From positions 1 to 64,000 of the forward strand of contig NZ_BJDK01000019.1 of the NCBI RefSeq assembly GCF_005405105.1: 64,000 nt of DNA, read 5' to 3'. The notes below the pieces were generated by a model. It saw only the letters and a program-made list of their open reading frames with translations. It was not told the DNA's origin and did not search any database. The stretch's first letter is position 1. Each line of letters begins with the position of its first letter. Positions 52,703 to 61,248 of the stretch are shown here, piece after piece. A program made the translations under genes and the position numbers. This stretch comes from Lactiplantibacillus dongliensis. Its GTDB lineage: Bacteria > Bacillota > Bacilli > Lactobacillales > Lactobacillaceae.

Positions 52703-53755
52703 ACGCGTTGTTCTAGGTTTGACACATTTTGTTCAATCATTGATTTTAAGCCCACTGCGTCCGTGCTGTAGTTGCTCGTGAGCTTTGATTACATTCCAAA
52801 GAAAGATCGTTGATAGACGGCTATCCAAGCCATTCATGGTATCCGTTCCCGGATGTTCAAAGTGACTAACAGTGTTCAAATTATTAAAAGCTGTTTCAAT
52901 ATGTCGTTGTTGATTCTTTAAGAATGCTGGGTTAGTTTGATCACTTGGTCGCATATTTTTTCGCAATGGAAACCAGAGATGAATGCCATAGGTCCGCTTT
53001 AGAAACTCTTGCAACGGTCGGCTTAAATAACCGCCATCTGCTAACACATATTTGGTGGGACTCTTGCTTAATAATTCAATGGCTGCCTTGCGGTCATCTA
53101 TGGAAGCTGGTGTTAATTTCCAATTAACAGAGTAACCATCGTTAGTCATGACGGCATGTAATTTGAATCCATAATAATAAGTCTTTTTGGTGGCGTTATA
53201 GCCTTTATTGGCAATACTTCGCAAGACTTTTGCTTGATTGCTGCGTCGTGCTGAAACTAATGTAATTGGCGCACTATCAATGATTTCATAAGCTGGCTCA
53301 TGCACAAACTTTTTCAACATCCAAAGTCGAATTGGCTTTGCCGCATCCTTCAATTTACGACAGCGCCGATTACAGCGACTTCTTTCTGGGACGACGATTC
53401 CCGAAGCCACTAACATTTGATGGAAATGCGATTCACTGGATTCATGCAAGTCAATTCGAGCCAACATACAAGCCAAAATGATAAGGTCACTAACTTTAAG
53501 CTCACGATAATTACAACGATATCGGAATTCTTTCGGCAGTTTTTCATAGAAAGGTTTGATAATTGACACGAATTTCATGACAGAAACTTGAATTGGATTG
53601 AATTTTGCGATAACTTTAGGGAGGCCTAGCATTTACGATTCTTCTTTCTTGGTTTGGACGCCTTAGAAGTTACCGCAAATGCGGGCTTTTTGCATGCTTT
53701 AGACCCGAATTCACTATTTGATTTTTTAAATTATTACGAACCTAGCACAACGCGT
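52703..53755 (-). mobile_element. IS982-type insertion sequence, complete
   Basis: 1053 bp. The left end ACGCGTTGTTCTAGGTTTG pairs with the right end (complement of ACGCGTTGTGCTAGGTTCG), 17 of 19 identical. TATATA directly flanks both sides (52697-52702 and 53756-53761) as a probable target duplication. One transposase gene fills it, leftward. Confidence 0.88.
52733..53632 (-). CDS. IS982-family transposase
   Basis: 299 residues, full length for the family. IIDSAPITLV holds the first catalytic Asp. NKGYNATKKTYYYGFKLHA is the signature block of IS982 transposases, and VLADGGYLSRPLQEFLK holds the second Asp; a Glu follows in IETAFNNLN. No frameshift is visible, so the element may be active. 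Confidence 0.92.
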   Translation of the reverse strand: MLGLPKVIAKFNPIQVSVMKFVSIIKPFYEKLPKEFRYRCNYRELKVSDLIILACMLARIDLHESSESHFHQMLVASGIVVPERSRCNRRCRKLKDAAKPIRLWMLKKFVHEPAYEIIDSAPITLVSARRSNQAKVLRSIANKGYNATKKTYYYGFKLHAVMTNDGYSVNWKLTPASIDDRKAAIELLSKSPTKYVLADGGYLSRPLQEFLKRTYGIHLWFPLRKNMRPSDQTNPAFLKNQQRHIETAFNNLNTVSHFEHPGTDTMNGLDSRLSTIFLWNVIKAHEQLQHGRSGLKIND

Positions 53756-53776
53756 TATATAAGTATATGCCACATA

Positions 53777-54020
53777 GACAATATCGATCAACAAACGATT
53801 ACTTAATGTCATTGTCAAAGGTTAATCAAGTCCTGACTTGCATATCTGGGGCATGAGTACAACCGAAACGGCAACGACCGTTCATCTTTGTCGTTTAGCT
53901 TTAAATGATAATAATATCTTTCTGGAAAAACTCAGTGAGGTTTGAACGAATAGTTTCCATATTATAGTACAAGTAGAACTTGGCAAAGACGCCTGTGAAA
54001 CGACGGATGCCACGATTTAG
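53777..54020 (+). pseudogene. decayed duplicate of the 3' third of the CDF exporter gene
   Basis: Aligns with 51718-51977 of the intact gene: GACAATATCGATCAACA, ATCTGGGGCATGAGTAC, GTCCATCTTTGTCG-like and GATAATAA..TCTTTCTGGAAAA blocks are shared. It has a TAA early, several indels and a TGA where the parent has GAGCGACC. It ends at the same stop position (GATTTAG for GATTTAA). No start or upstream domain remains. Confidence 0.88.
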
Positions 54021-54218
54021 AATTAACAATTAAAATTAGAATGTGATTTTGATTGACTGCTTCAGATCGCTCTCTGAACGGTTATTTTTATTGGTCAAAA
54101 TCAAGCTTTAAAAGCTAACTTTAAGCGCCTAGCAATCCCGTCAAGCTGGTAAATCAACATTAAACCATTAAACGGCCTGATTCCGAAAAGTATCGAAATC
54201 AAGCCGTCCAAATCAAGA

Positions 54219-54464
54219 TCATTGCTTACTTTTAAATATCAAGTAACCAAAGACAAGTATAAACCCAATAATAAGCACACCAACTGTAGTAATCGGCACT
54301 CTCAATTGTAAAAGTACATAGATAAATACAATAACAATTAGCAATCCACCGTATCGCTTAAAAAACGTTATAATTGAATTATTTGGAAAATATTTCTTAA
54401 TGTAACTGAGCAACAAAATGATACTAATATAGATGATTACATGTGTTAGAACTGACAAATACAT
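54219..54464 (-). CDS. small membrane protein, possible immunity partner
   Basis: About 81 residues (ATG at 54464; GTG at 54473 also possible, with GGGA nearby). Three hydrophobic helices with a basic loop KKYFPNNS and a KSKQ tail. It follows the secreted protein gene by 26 bases in the same orientation. By size and position it could protect the producer against that protein (inference). Not recognised as a family. Confidence 0.55.
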   Translation of the reverse strand: MYLSVLTHVIIYISIILLLSYIKKYFPNNSIITFFKRYGGLLIVIVFIYVLLQLRVPITTVGVLIIGFILVFGYLIFKSKQ

Positions 54465-54498
54465 AGTATACACAATTCCCTAATTTCCGTTTACAATA

Positions 54499-55188
54499 CT
54501 AAGCTAAAACGTGACACGAATAGCCACCTGAGTAATTTACATCCATATATATCTGATTGTGTCGGTGATTGTTATTATAATGATTTAAATAGATAGACAT
54601 TGAATTAAAGTATGCAGTAGCGGTTGTTGCCACCGCAGCCGCACCGCCATCAGTAAATAAAGTCCCAATTACTCCCGCCACGTCAAACCCATATTCAATA
54701 TTTGATAATTCATTTGTCATTTCTGCCACTGCCGCATTACTTGTAAAATAGTATCTTGTTCCCCACCAAAAATTAGTTGCTGTATAATGACTGTTCCAGG
54801 CTGCTTTCGATTCAGGAATAGATACTGTACTCTTAGTCACTGGCTCAATTGTTAAGTGTTGTTCAATGACAGTTTTATTGGCTTGACTAATTGATAACTT
54901 AATTTGTTTTAATTCTTGCTTATTAAAAGCTCCTGAAGCAGTATGATTTAACTGATATCTATTATTTAAAACAGTAACATATGGATTGATCTTTTGAATT
55001 TGAGATTCCGTTAACCCAGTAGCATTATGTTCTTGACTAGTGGTATGTCGTTGCTTGTATGCAGCAGTTACCACTGTGTTGGAAGAGTTATCAGTTGCAT
55101 TCGCACTGGCCTCAGTTGCAGATTCAAGTACGATTGGCGCTAAAAGCACTGTCGCTAATAAACCATAAAGCACGGGACTTTTCAACAT
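54499..55188 (-). CDS. secreted protein with glycine/alanine-rich C-terminal segment, unknown (toxin-like?)
   Basis: 229 residues from the ATG at 55188 (AAAGGATG eight bases upstream). Signal peptide to about residue 30 (EASA). Polar middle, then an aromatic block ATNFWWGTRYYFTSNAAV and a hydrophobic Gly/Ala stretch VAGVIGTLFTDGGAAAVATT, ending HNQIYMDVNYSGGYSCHVLA. A hydrophobic, helix-forming stretch after a soluble leader is seen in secreted pore-forming or bacteriocin-like proteins. I do not recognise the family. Confidence 0.6.
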   Translation of the reverse strand: MLKSPVLYGLLATVLLAPIVLESATEASANATDNSSNTVVTAAYKQRHTTSQEHNATGLTESQIQKINPYVTVLNNRYQLNHTASGAFNKQELKQIKLSISQANKTVIEQHLTIEPVTKSTVSIPESKAAWNSHYTATNFWWGTRYYFTSNAAVAEMTNELSNIEYGFDVAGVIGTLFTDGGAAAVATTATAYFNSMSIYLNHYNNNHRHNQIYMDVNYSGGYSCHVLA

Positions 55189-55390
55189 AGTAAAAACATC
55201 CTTTCTGAAATCCTGATTAAGAAACAACCAATATGTTACGAAGTTATATTAACATTTGTAATTACTTACAATCTTCAATTTATTGTAAATTTATTGTTTA
55301 CCTTTTTGAAGAAAAGATAAATTTTTTGTAAAGTCGTTTTTTAAGACCTGCCTTCAATATGTTAATCTAGTCACTATTCCTGTTCTACTA

Positions 55391-55792
55391 GAGTGTGTCT
55401 TCAAAGCATACAGATAGCATAAATATTACCAGTCCTGTTACCCGATCTATTCACAAAAATAGCCTGAAATCTTGTCATCGCTTTAGCGATAAGAGATTCC
55501 AGGCTATTCTTTTTTCACCCATTGGGTGAAAAAAGAAACTCCACTTATGTTATTGTGAAGTCACCACAACACACACATTAACAGCAAGGAGAGTTTCCAA
55601 TGTCAATCTTACATAAAACCCGATTAAACAGCAATACTAAAGTTCAAATTAAAAATAATCGAGTGTTATTTCAATAAATTAAAGCATTTTAGACATATTG
55701 CGACGCGCTTTGATAAGTTAGCGTCGTCGTTTTTAGCATTTGTCCAAATTGCGACTATATTTCTACTTACAAAATAATTTGAAGACACGTTC
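55391..55792. mobile_element. 402-bp miniature element with TA target duplication
   Basis: The ends GAGTGTGTCTTCAAA and the complement of GAACGTGTCTTCAAA are inverted repeats with 13 of 15 identical, and TA flanks each. Inside are two strong hairpins (around 55452-55510, and TTTTTTCACCCA/TGGGTGAAAAAA at 55512-55536), a 25-codon frame and a GACGC/GCGTC hairpin. A TA duplication and such ends suit the IS5/IS427 or IS630 type; no transposase remains. Confidence 0.65.
55600..55677 (+). CDS. 25-residue basic peptide inside the miniature element
   Basis: ATG at 55600 with AAGGAGAG eight bases upstream. The translation contains SILHKTRLNSN and ends NNRVLFQ before TAA; net charge about +6. It may be the surviving N-terminus of a lost transposase or a genuine small peptide. 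A GC hairpin with TTTTT follows at 55699-55736. Confidence 0.4.
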   Translation: MSILHKTRLNSNTKVQIKNNRVLFQ

Positions 55793-55904
55793 TAAGGACA
55801 AAGAAATTTGGGTCATAATTATTGCCCATTGCCAACTAAGCGATGGATGATGACACTGATACCGACCTTAAGAAACCACTTCTTATATCAACTGATAACT
55901 CAGA

Positions 55905-55955
55905 TTCAAAACTAAAAAGACTACCAACCAGGAATTTTATCCTTAATTAGTAGTC
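55905..55955 (+). repeat. decayed copy of the CDF gene terminator
   Basis: CAGATTCAAAACTAAAAAGA, then CTACCAACCAGGAAT and AATTAGTAGTC, parallels the CDF stop-terminator region at 51961-52023 (CTACCAATTAGGAAC, TAATTGGTAGTC). It lies 1.9 kb beyond the CDF remnant at 53777-54020, so DNA was inserted between remnant and terminator. Confidence 0.6.
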
Positions 55956-55966
55956 AATGTTAAATT

Positions 55967-55991
55967 TTGGGGGTTTATTTAACCCAAAATC
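55967..55991 (-). terminator. weak terminator after the folate operon
   Basis: TTTTGGG/CCCAAAA stem with an 11-base loop, about 35 bases beyond the last gene; the T-run is moderate. Confidence 0.5.
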
Positions 55992-56024
55992 CCAGCCTAG
56001 ATATAAGGTCTTAACAACCTGCCC

Positions 56025-56552
56025 TTAATTAACTTGAATAATTCCAGCCGCTAACAAGAACATATGCGTCACCACTGGCCCGACAAAAGTAAAGCCATGG
56101 CGATGCAAGTCTTTCGCCACCCGTGCCCCCAAGGCCGAACGCATCGGCAATTCATCGTCTGGCGCTGGCATGATGAACGGCGTTGCATCGACAAATGCCC
56201 ATAAATAATGACTGAAACTGCCATATTCGGCCTGCAACTTTACAATCGCCCGCGCATCGGTCATGATTGCACGTAATTTCCGACCATTATGCATCACGCC
56301 CGGCGCTTGCATCAGTCGTTCAAAGTCTGGTTCATCAAAGCCGGCTACTTGGTCCACCCGTAGTCCAGCCATGTGTTGACGCAAGCTTGGCAACTGACTC
56401 GCCGCCACCTGCCAACTGAGACCGGTTTGCAAGATCCCGACGATCAACAATTCGAATAAGACATGATCATCATGTGTTGGCGTACCGAAATACGCGCTGT
56501 AATCTGCAACCCCATCAGCCATAATCTCATTAAAATCATCGCTCGCAATCAT
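56025..56552 (-). CDS. tag: DNA-3-methyladenine glycosylase I-like protein (divergent Tag)
   Basis: 175 residues. The ATG at 56552 overlaps the folP stop as ATGA, so translation is coupled. Block DDHVLFELLIVGILQTGLSW and GRKLRAIMTDARAIVKLQ match Tag. Yet the usual N-terminal RCxW and C-terminal DHxxxC zinc ligands are missing: the protein begins IASDDFNEIM and ends GIIQVN. It may excise alkylated bases without the zinc snap, or have another substrate. Its place as last folate-operon gene is unexplained. Confidence 0.78.
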   Translation of the reverse strand: MIASDDFNEIMADGVADYSAYFGTPTHDDHVLFELLIVGILQTGLSWQVAASQLPSLRQHMAGLRVDQVAGFDEPDFERLMQAPGVMHNGRKLRAIMTDARAIVKLQAEYGSFSHYLWAFVDATPFIMPAPDDELPMRSALGARVAKDLHRHGFTFVGPVVTHMFLLAAGIIQVN

Positions 56553-57697
56553 TTGGCACTCGCCAACCAATACCCATTTTCAATCCGATTCAGCAATGTC
56601 ACTAGTTGCTTAGTTTCGGCAACATCGTGTACCCGCAAGATTCGGCCACCTTTTAACATCATCGCCGCTTCCGTCACTAAAGTCATTGGCAAGCGGTCTT
56701 CTTTCTTCAGACCCAATAAGAGTCCCAAGTAACCTTTGCGTGAGATGGCAACCATCATCGGCCGTTTTAAATAATTGAATTCATCAATATTACGCATCAT
56801 CACGTAGTCTTGTTCACCATGAGCAACTTTGGAATACCCGATGCCTTGATCTAAGGCGATTCGTTCTAGATCAATCCCCGCCGCGGTCAATTCAGCTAGA
56901 TTTTGCTCGAAAAACTGCCGCATGCTACTCGTTAAGTCCGCATACTCTTGGTCACGACTACTATGCATCGTCAATAAGCCCACCCGGCTATCCGCCATTA
57001 ATTGTAGCTTACGCGGATCATCCGTAAAGGCATTCACGTCATTAATAATGCTGACGCCTTCCGTTAAGACTGCTTGCATCACGGGATACTTGTACGTATC
57101 GATGGCCAAGACGGCTGCTGGAAATTGGGCTTTAATGGCCCGAATATATGGCAAGGTCCGATCTAGCTCTTCGGCTGGTGTGACTTCTTTAAAGCCGGGC
57201 CGCGTCGTTTGACCATTGACCTCGATGACATCGGCACCCGCTTGCAGCATCTCATCGACGTGCGCCAAGACATCGGCCATCGTTTCGTAGCGGCCACCAT
57301 CGTAAAAGGAATCAGGCGTAATATTCATAATGCCATAGATTAAGGGTTTCGTCGTTAAATTGAAGCGATGATCACCCGCTTGCCAGTAGATGTCATATTG
57401 CTTCATGATTTGCGTCAATTGAATCTGCACGGTCGCCTGTTGTTGAAAGACTTGGGACCAGTGCCGTGTTAATTGGCGGGCTGCTGGTTGGCTGAGCAGC
57501 ATCGTCAAAGCCGCCGGACTCGCCTGTACGACGCCATCTAATTGGTGTGCCAATTGGGTTAACTTGACTTGTTGTTCCCGGTCATACTGCGTAAAACGGA
57601 GCACGAGCTGTTGTTCCCGGTTGATTTGGGTACTCAGCGCCTGACTAGCAAAGTCGCGCGCTTCAGCAAATGTACTGGTAATATCTTGAACTAACAT
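56549..57697 (-). CDS. folP: dihydropteroate synthase with N-terminal extension
   Basis: About 382 residues (ATG at 57697 after AGGTGG; a GTG at 57706 is also possible). The catalytic TIM barrel starts near residue 125 with YGIMNITPDSFYDGG, followed by VNGQTTRPG in place of the usual GGESTRPG, and ends VHDVAETKQLV. It joins the pterin pyrophosphate with p-aminobenzoate. The first ~120 residues (Gln-rich, helical) are extra relative to typical ~280-residue FolP. Sixth gene of the fol operon. Confidence 0.93.
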   Translation of the reverse strand: MLVQDITSTFAEARDFASQALSTQINREQQLVLRFTQYDREQQVKLTQLAHQLDGVVQASPAALTMLLSQPAARQLTRHWSQVFQQQATVQIQLTQIMKQYDIYWQAGDHRFNLTTKPLIYGIMNITPDSFYDGGRYETMADVLAHVDEMLQAGADVIEVNGQTTRPGFKEVTPAEELDRTLPYIRAIKAQFPAAVLAIDTYKYPVMQAVLTEGVSIINDVNAFTDDPRKLQLMADSRVGLLTMHSSRDQEYADLTSSMRQFFEQNLAELTAAGIDLERIALDQGIGYSKVAHGEQDYVMMRNIDEFNYLKRPMMVAISRKGYLGLLLGLKKEDRLPMTLVTEAAMMLKGGRILRVHDVAETKQLVTLLNRIENGYWLASAK

Positions 57698-57721
57698 CGA
57701 TGCCACCTAACCTTTCCTTGT

Positions 57722-58309
57722 TCACAATTGTTGTTTGAGTTGTTGAGCGGCTTGACCACGATGACTCAGTGGAATCCGCCATTGATCTGGCAATTCAGCT
57801 AAAGTGCGGCCCAAGCACGGTAACCAAAATAACCGATCAAAGCCACCCGAATACTGACCGATTTGGACCGGTAATAAATAACCAGTCACGGTTGCCTGGG
57901 CGACCACGACGCGACCATCTGGCCAAGCTGCCGCCAATGTGGCGCGCATCACAGCACGACGTTGCGCTAACGGTAAGCTATTTAGTGTAGTTATAATCTC
58001 ACGATTACGATCAGAACCACTTACGGCAACTCCTAAGTCCCGCGCTGTCGTCACCCCGAATAAGTCTGGGCGCGCCGGTAGTTCTAAGCCACTATCATCC
58101 GCAATGGCTGGCTGTTGCAAGGCTCGTGCCGCAAACCGCGCTTTTCCGACGGCATTATCGACATAACTGGTCGTAGTTTCAGCCGGAAAGTTCAGGCGCG
58201 GATAGCGGGTTAAATATTGGGATGCCGAGACGCCATAATAGGCCAAGCAGCGTCGTAAATCATCACTCTTCCCCCGATTATTGGAAGCAATCAGCCAATC
58301 AATGCCCAT
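57722..58309 (-). CDS. RdgB/HAM1-family NTP pyrophosphatase, likely folate-pathway step
   Basis: 195 residues from the ATG at 58309, overlapping folC by 11 bases. LIASNNRGKSDDLRR and IADDSGLELPA are the HAM1/RdgB signatures (ATxNxGKxxE, ADDSGLxVxAL), the first one altered. It probably hydrolyses a nucleoside triphosphate. Inside a fol operon it is the natural candidate for removing pyrophosphate from dihydroneopterin triphosphate, a step otherwise without a gene here (inference from context). Confidence 0.85.
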   Translation of the reverse strand: MGIDWLIASNNRGKSDDLRRCLAYYGVSASQYLTRYPRLNFPAETTTSYVDNAVGKARFAARALQQPAIADDSGLELPARPDLFGVTTARDLGVAVSGSDRNREIITTLNSLPLAQRRAVMRATLAAAWPDGRVVVAQATVTGYLLPVQIGQYSGGFDRLFWLPCLGRTLAELPDQWRIPLSHRGQAAQQLKQQL

Positions 58310-59651
58310 CGCTAAACACCTGCCAGCCCGTTTGTTGTAATTCACGCATCACATAAAAGGATCCCGTCACAATAATCGCCCCATTATCAGCCACGGCTTG
58401 TTGCGCTAACGCTAGTGCGGATTGAATCGTTGACGCCGCTTGAATCTGCGGTTGAACCGCTTGTTCGTCCGCGACAGTCTGTGCCACCGCAGCTAAGGCA
58501 ACCGCTGACAAAGCCCGTTGTGGATTAGCTGGCGTATTGGTAATCACCGTGGTTGCGGCAGGCACAAGTTGTTGTAACATCGGTTCATAATCTTTATCCT
58601 TTAAGACCCCGACGACCCAGACTAATGGCCGATGCGGCAATAACTGCTGTACACTCGTGACTAAGGCCTGCATACCATCAGGATTATGCGCGCCGTCCGC
58701 AATGATCAACGGCGCTTCTTGAAGGACGGTTAAGCGACCAGGCAATCGAACTTGCTGTAACCCAGTTCGTACTGCCATGGTGGTGATTGCCACCTGTTGC
58801 CGTTGCAGCACCGCGACAACCGTTAAGACTAAGCTGAGATTTTGTAACTGATAGTCGCCTACTAAACCGAACTTTAACGTTGACCAATCGAATAAATCGC
58901 TACTCATTGAGACCGTTGTGCCAGTAATATCACGCTGCTGGACTTGAACTTTTAACTGCTTTGCCACCACTAACGGCACATGTTGGGCTTCAGCTTCAGC
59001 CGTAAAAACGGTAGCCGCGGCCGGCGCTTGATTAGCTAACGTAACAACGGTGGTCTTCGGCTTAATAATCTTTGATTTATTGCGGGCAATCGCCGTAATC
59101 GTCGGGCCTAAAATAGCAGTATGGTCCAAGGCAACCTTCGTAAAGACGGTAACTTGTGGGCCCGCCAAAGCATTGGTCGCATCATATTGACCGCCTAACC
59201 CGGCTTCAACCACGGCCCAATCAATCCCTAAGTTGCGAAACCAGACCATCCCAATCAAAAAGAACCATTCAAAGATCGACACCTCGGCCGCCGTCAATCC
59301 CATATTCGTTAAGACGGGCACAATCTCTTGATACGTATCAATAAATTCCGCCGCCGTAATCCAGCGGCCGTTCACTTGCAATTGCTCACGCGCGTCATTA
59401 ATCGCTGGACTACTAAAACGCCCAACTTGATAGCCTTGCGCTTGCAAAATACTGGCCAGCATTGCACCGGTTGAGCCTTTACCATTGGTTCCCGCCAGAT
59501 GGATCACGTGAAAGTGTCGATCCGGTTGATTTAAATGCTGCATGATCCGCCGCAATAATGGCACTCGATCCGTCTCAGTCACGAGCATGGCTTGATTCAA
59601 TTGACCTAATAATTGCTGATAACGAGCCTCAATCTTAGTCGTTGTCGTCAT
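58299..59651 (-). CDS. folC: folylpolyglutamate/dihydrofolate synthase
   Basis: 450 residues; GCAGGTG before the ATG. P-loop HLAGTNGKGSTGAML, Mur-ligase features (VVEAGLGGQYDATNAL, IADGAHNPDGM). It adds glutamate to dihydropteroate and to folates using ATP. Fourth gene of the operon, overlapping the next gene. Confidence 0.94.
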   Translation of the reverse strand: MTTTTKIEARYQQLLGQLNQAMLVTETDRVPLLRRIMQHLNQPDRHFHVIHLAGTNGKGSTGAMLASILQAQGYQVGRFSSPAINDAREQLQVNGRWITAAEFIDTYQEIVPVLTNMGLTAAEVSIFEWFFLIGMVWFRNLGIDWAVVEAGLGGQYDATNALAGPQVTVFTKVALDHTAILGPTITAIARNKSKIIKPKTTVVTLANQAPAAATVFTAEAEAQHVPLVVAKQLKVQVQQRDITGTTVSMSSDLFDWSTLKFGLVGDYQLQNLSLVLTVVAVLQRQQVAITTMAVRTGLQQVRLPGRLTVLQEAPLIIADGAHNPDGMQALVTSVQQLLPHRPLVWVVGVLKDKDYEPMLQQLVPAATTVITNTPANPQRALSAVALAAVAQTVADEQAVQPQIQAASTIQSALALAQQAVADNGAIIVTGSFYVMRELQQTGWQVFSDGH

Positions 59652-59662
59652 GTGTCACCTGC

Positions 59663-60232
59663 CTACTGATTAATTCGTTGTAAAAATTCCCGCTTTAAGT
59701 CTAAGTCAGCACGGAACTTCCCGCTATAATAACTACTTTCAGTCTGAACACCCGGCTTGCTGACACCCCGCATCTCCATACACATATGCCGCGCCGTGAT
59801 TGACACCGCAATCCCAGCTGGGTCTAAAATCCGTTGCAGTTCCGTCGCAATCGTTACCGTTAAGCGTTCTTGAACGTTGGGTTGCTGACTGCAATAGTCG
59901 ATCAACCGAGGAATCTTACTTAGGCCAATCACTTGATCATGCTGTGGCACGTAGGCAACTTGAACCGTCCCAAAGAATGGTAACAAATGATGTTCACACA
60001 TTGAATAGAACGGGATATCTTTTAATAAAACCATTTCAGTCGGATCAGTAATTTTAAACAACTTATAGTTATCGAATGGGGCCGCGGTCTTCGTTGCAAA
60101 GACTTCCGCATACATCCGAGCGACACGGTCGGGCGTCTCAACTAACCCGGGACGATCGGGATCTTCACCGATCGCCGTTAAAATCTCACGTACTGCGTGG
60201 CGAATCGTCGCCTGTTTCGTTTCATCAATCAT
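59663..60232 (-). CDS. folE: GTP cyclohydrolase I
   Basis: 189 residues from the ATG at 60232, overlapping the folK stop. Zinc and catalytic residues lie in YSMCEHHLLPFFG, and ARHMCMEMRGV provides the second Cys and conserved segment. It opens GTP to 7,8-dihydroneopterin triphosphate, the first folate step. It is third in gene order. Confidence 0.96.
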   Translation of the reverse strand: MIDETKQATIRHAVREILTAIGEDPDRPGLVETPDRVARMYAEVFATKTAAPFDNYKLFKITDPTEMVLLKDIPFYSMCEHHLLPFFGTVQVAYVPQHDQVIGLSKIPRLIDYCSQQPNVQERLTVTIATELQRILDPAGIAVSITARHMCMEMRGVSKPGVQTESSYYSGKFRADLDLKREFLQRINQ

Positions 60233-60734
60233 CTTGCTCACTCACATTCCCTACATTTTTAATCCAACTCGTATCTTGATTGGCCGCAATCAAGCCGGCC
60301 AGCTGAGGTGCTACTAATGGATCATCTTTCGCAATCTCAGCAGTTGGCAACAATACAAAGTTCCGTTCACCAGCATGGGGATGTGGCACTTGTAACGTTG
60401 CCGTGTTAATCTGGCGACGGCCCCAGAAAATAATATCTAAATCAATCGTCCGTGGTCCCCAATGAATATCACGTTGCCGGTGCAATTGTTGTTCAATCAT
60501 ATGTAACGCCGTTAAAAGTTGATCCGGCGTTAAAGTGGTCGTTAGTGCGACCGAAACGTTGTAAAAGTTAGCTTGATCGCGCTTACCCCAGGGCTCCGTT
60601 TCATACCAATTCGACGTAGCTAACACCGTCACAGCTGGTAAAGCGCGCAACTGTGCCAGCGCCTGTCGAATCGACGCCACGCGCGGATGAATATTCGAAC
60701 CAACACTTAGATAGACTCGTTCGTCACTTGACAT
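60225..60734 (-). CDS. folK: HPPK, 6-hydroxymethyl-7,8-dihydropterin pyrophosphokinase
   Basis: 169 residues from the ATG at 60734 (GGAGGGGG upstream, inside folB). YLSVGSNIHPR, YNVSVALTT, WGPRTIDLDIIFWG and PHPHAGERNFVL are the ordered HPPK motifs. It transfers pyrophosphate from ATP to the pterin. Overlaps folB by 11 bases and folE by 8. Confidence 0.95.
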   Translation of the reverse strand: MSSDERVYLSVGSNIHPRVASIRQALAQLRALPAVTVLATSNWYETEPWGKRDQANFYNVSVALTTTLTPDQLLTALHMIEQQLHRQRDIHWGPRTIDLDIIFWGRRQINTATLQVPHPHAGERNFVLLPTAEIAKDDPLVAPQLAGLIAANQDTSWIKNVGNVSEQDD

Positions 60735-61092
60735 GTGGCGCCCCCTCCACTTCAATCTCGACATCGTCAAAGATACCTGGCATCGGCACACTGTACTTCC
60801 GAATTTTGACATTAATCGTCTCCACCGTCGGAAAATGATCGAGTAAAGCCGCTAACAAGTGATTCGCCAACGATTCAATCAACTTATAGGAATGCGTAGT
60901 GACGAATTCATCCGTAATGGCGCGGACTTCGGCGTAATTGATCGTTTCATGCACATCATCATGCCGAACTTTCGTTTCGATCGGATATTTAATTGCAATA
61001 TCCAAGGCTAATTGTTGCCCGTTGCGCCGTTCTTCTGGTAATACCCCGTTAAACGTGTGGACGCGCAAGTTATTAATCCGAATCATTCCCAT
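60724..61092 (-). CDS. folB: dihydroneopterin aldolase
   Basis: 122 residues; AGGGATT before the ATG. FNGVLPEERRNGQQLALDI with the conserved Glu of the pterin site and YKLIESLANHLLAALL with the catalytic Lys region fit FolB. It makes 6-hydroxymethyl-7,8-dihydropterin. First gene of the operon; its promoter should lie in 61093-61205. Confidence 0.95.
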   Translation of the reverse strand: MGMIRINNLRVHTFNGVLPEERRNGQQLALDIAIKYPIETKVRHDDVHETINYAEVRAITDEFVTTHSYKLIESLANHLLAALLDHFPTVETINVKIRKYSVPMPGIFDDVEIEVEGAPHVK

Positions 61093-61205
61093 TAGAATCC
61101 CTCTTTAGCTGTTTTTAACTACCATAATAGCATGAAGCACCCGCTTAGTGATAGTAATCCGATGAATATCGAACTTTCATTCCAAAAATGTTTGTCAATT
61201 GACCC

Positions 61206-61243
61206 AAAAACACGAACCTTCCAGTTCGAAGATTCGTGTTTTT
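61206..61243 (-). terminator. terminator of cvpA
   Basis: AAAAACACGAA/TTCGTGTTTTT stem with a 16-base loop lies just beyond the cvpA stop, with flanking T on the minus strand. Confidence 0.85.
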
Positions 61244-61248
61244 AAAGT

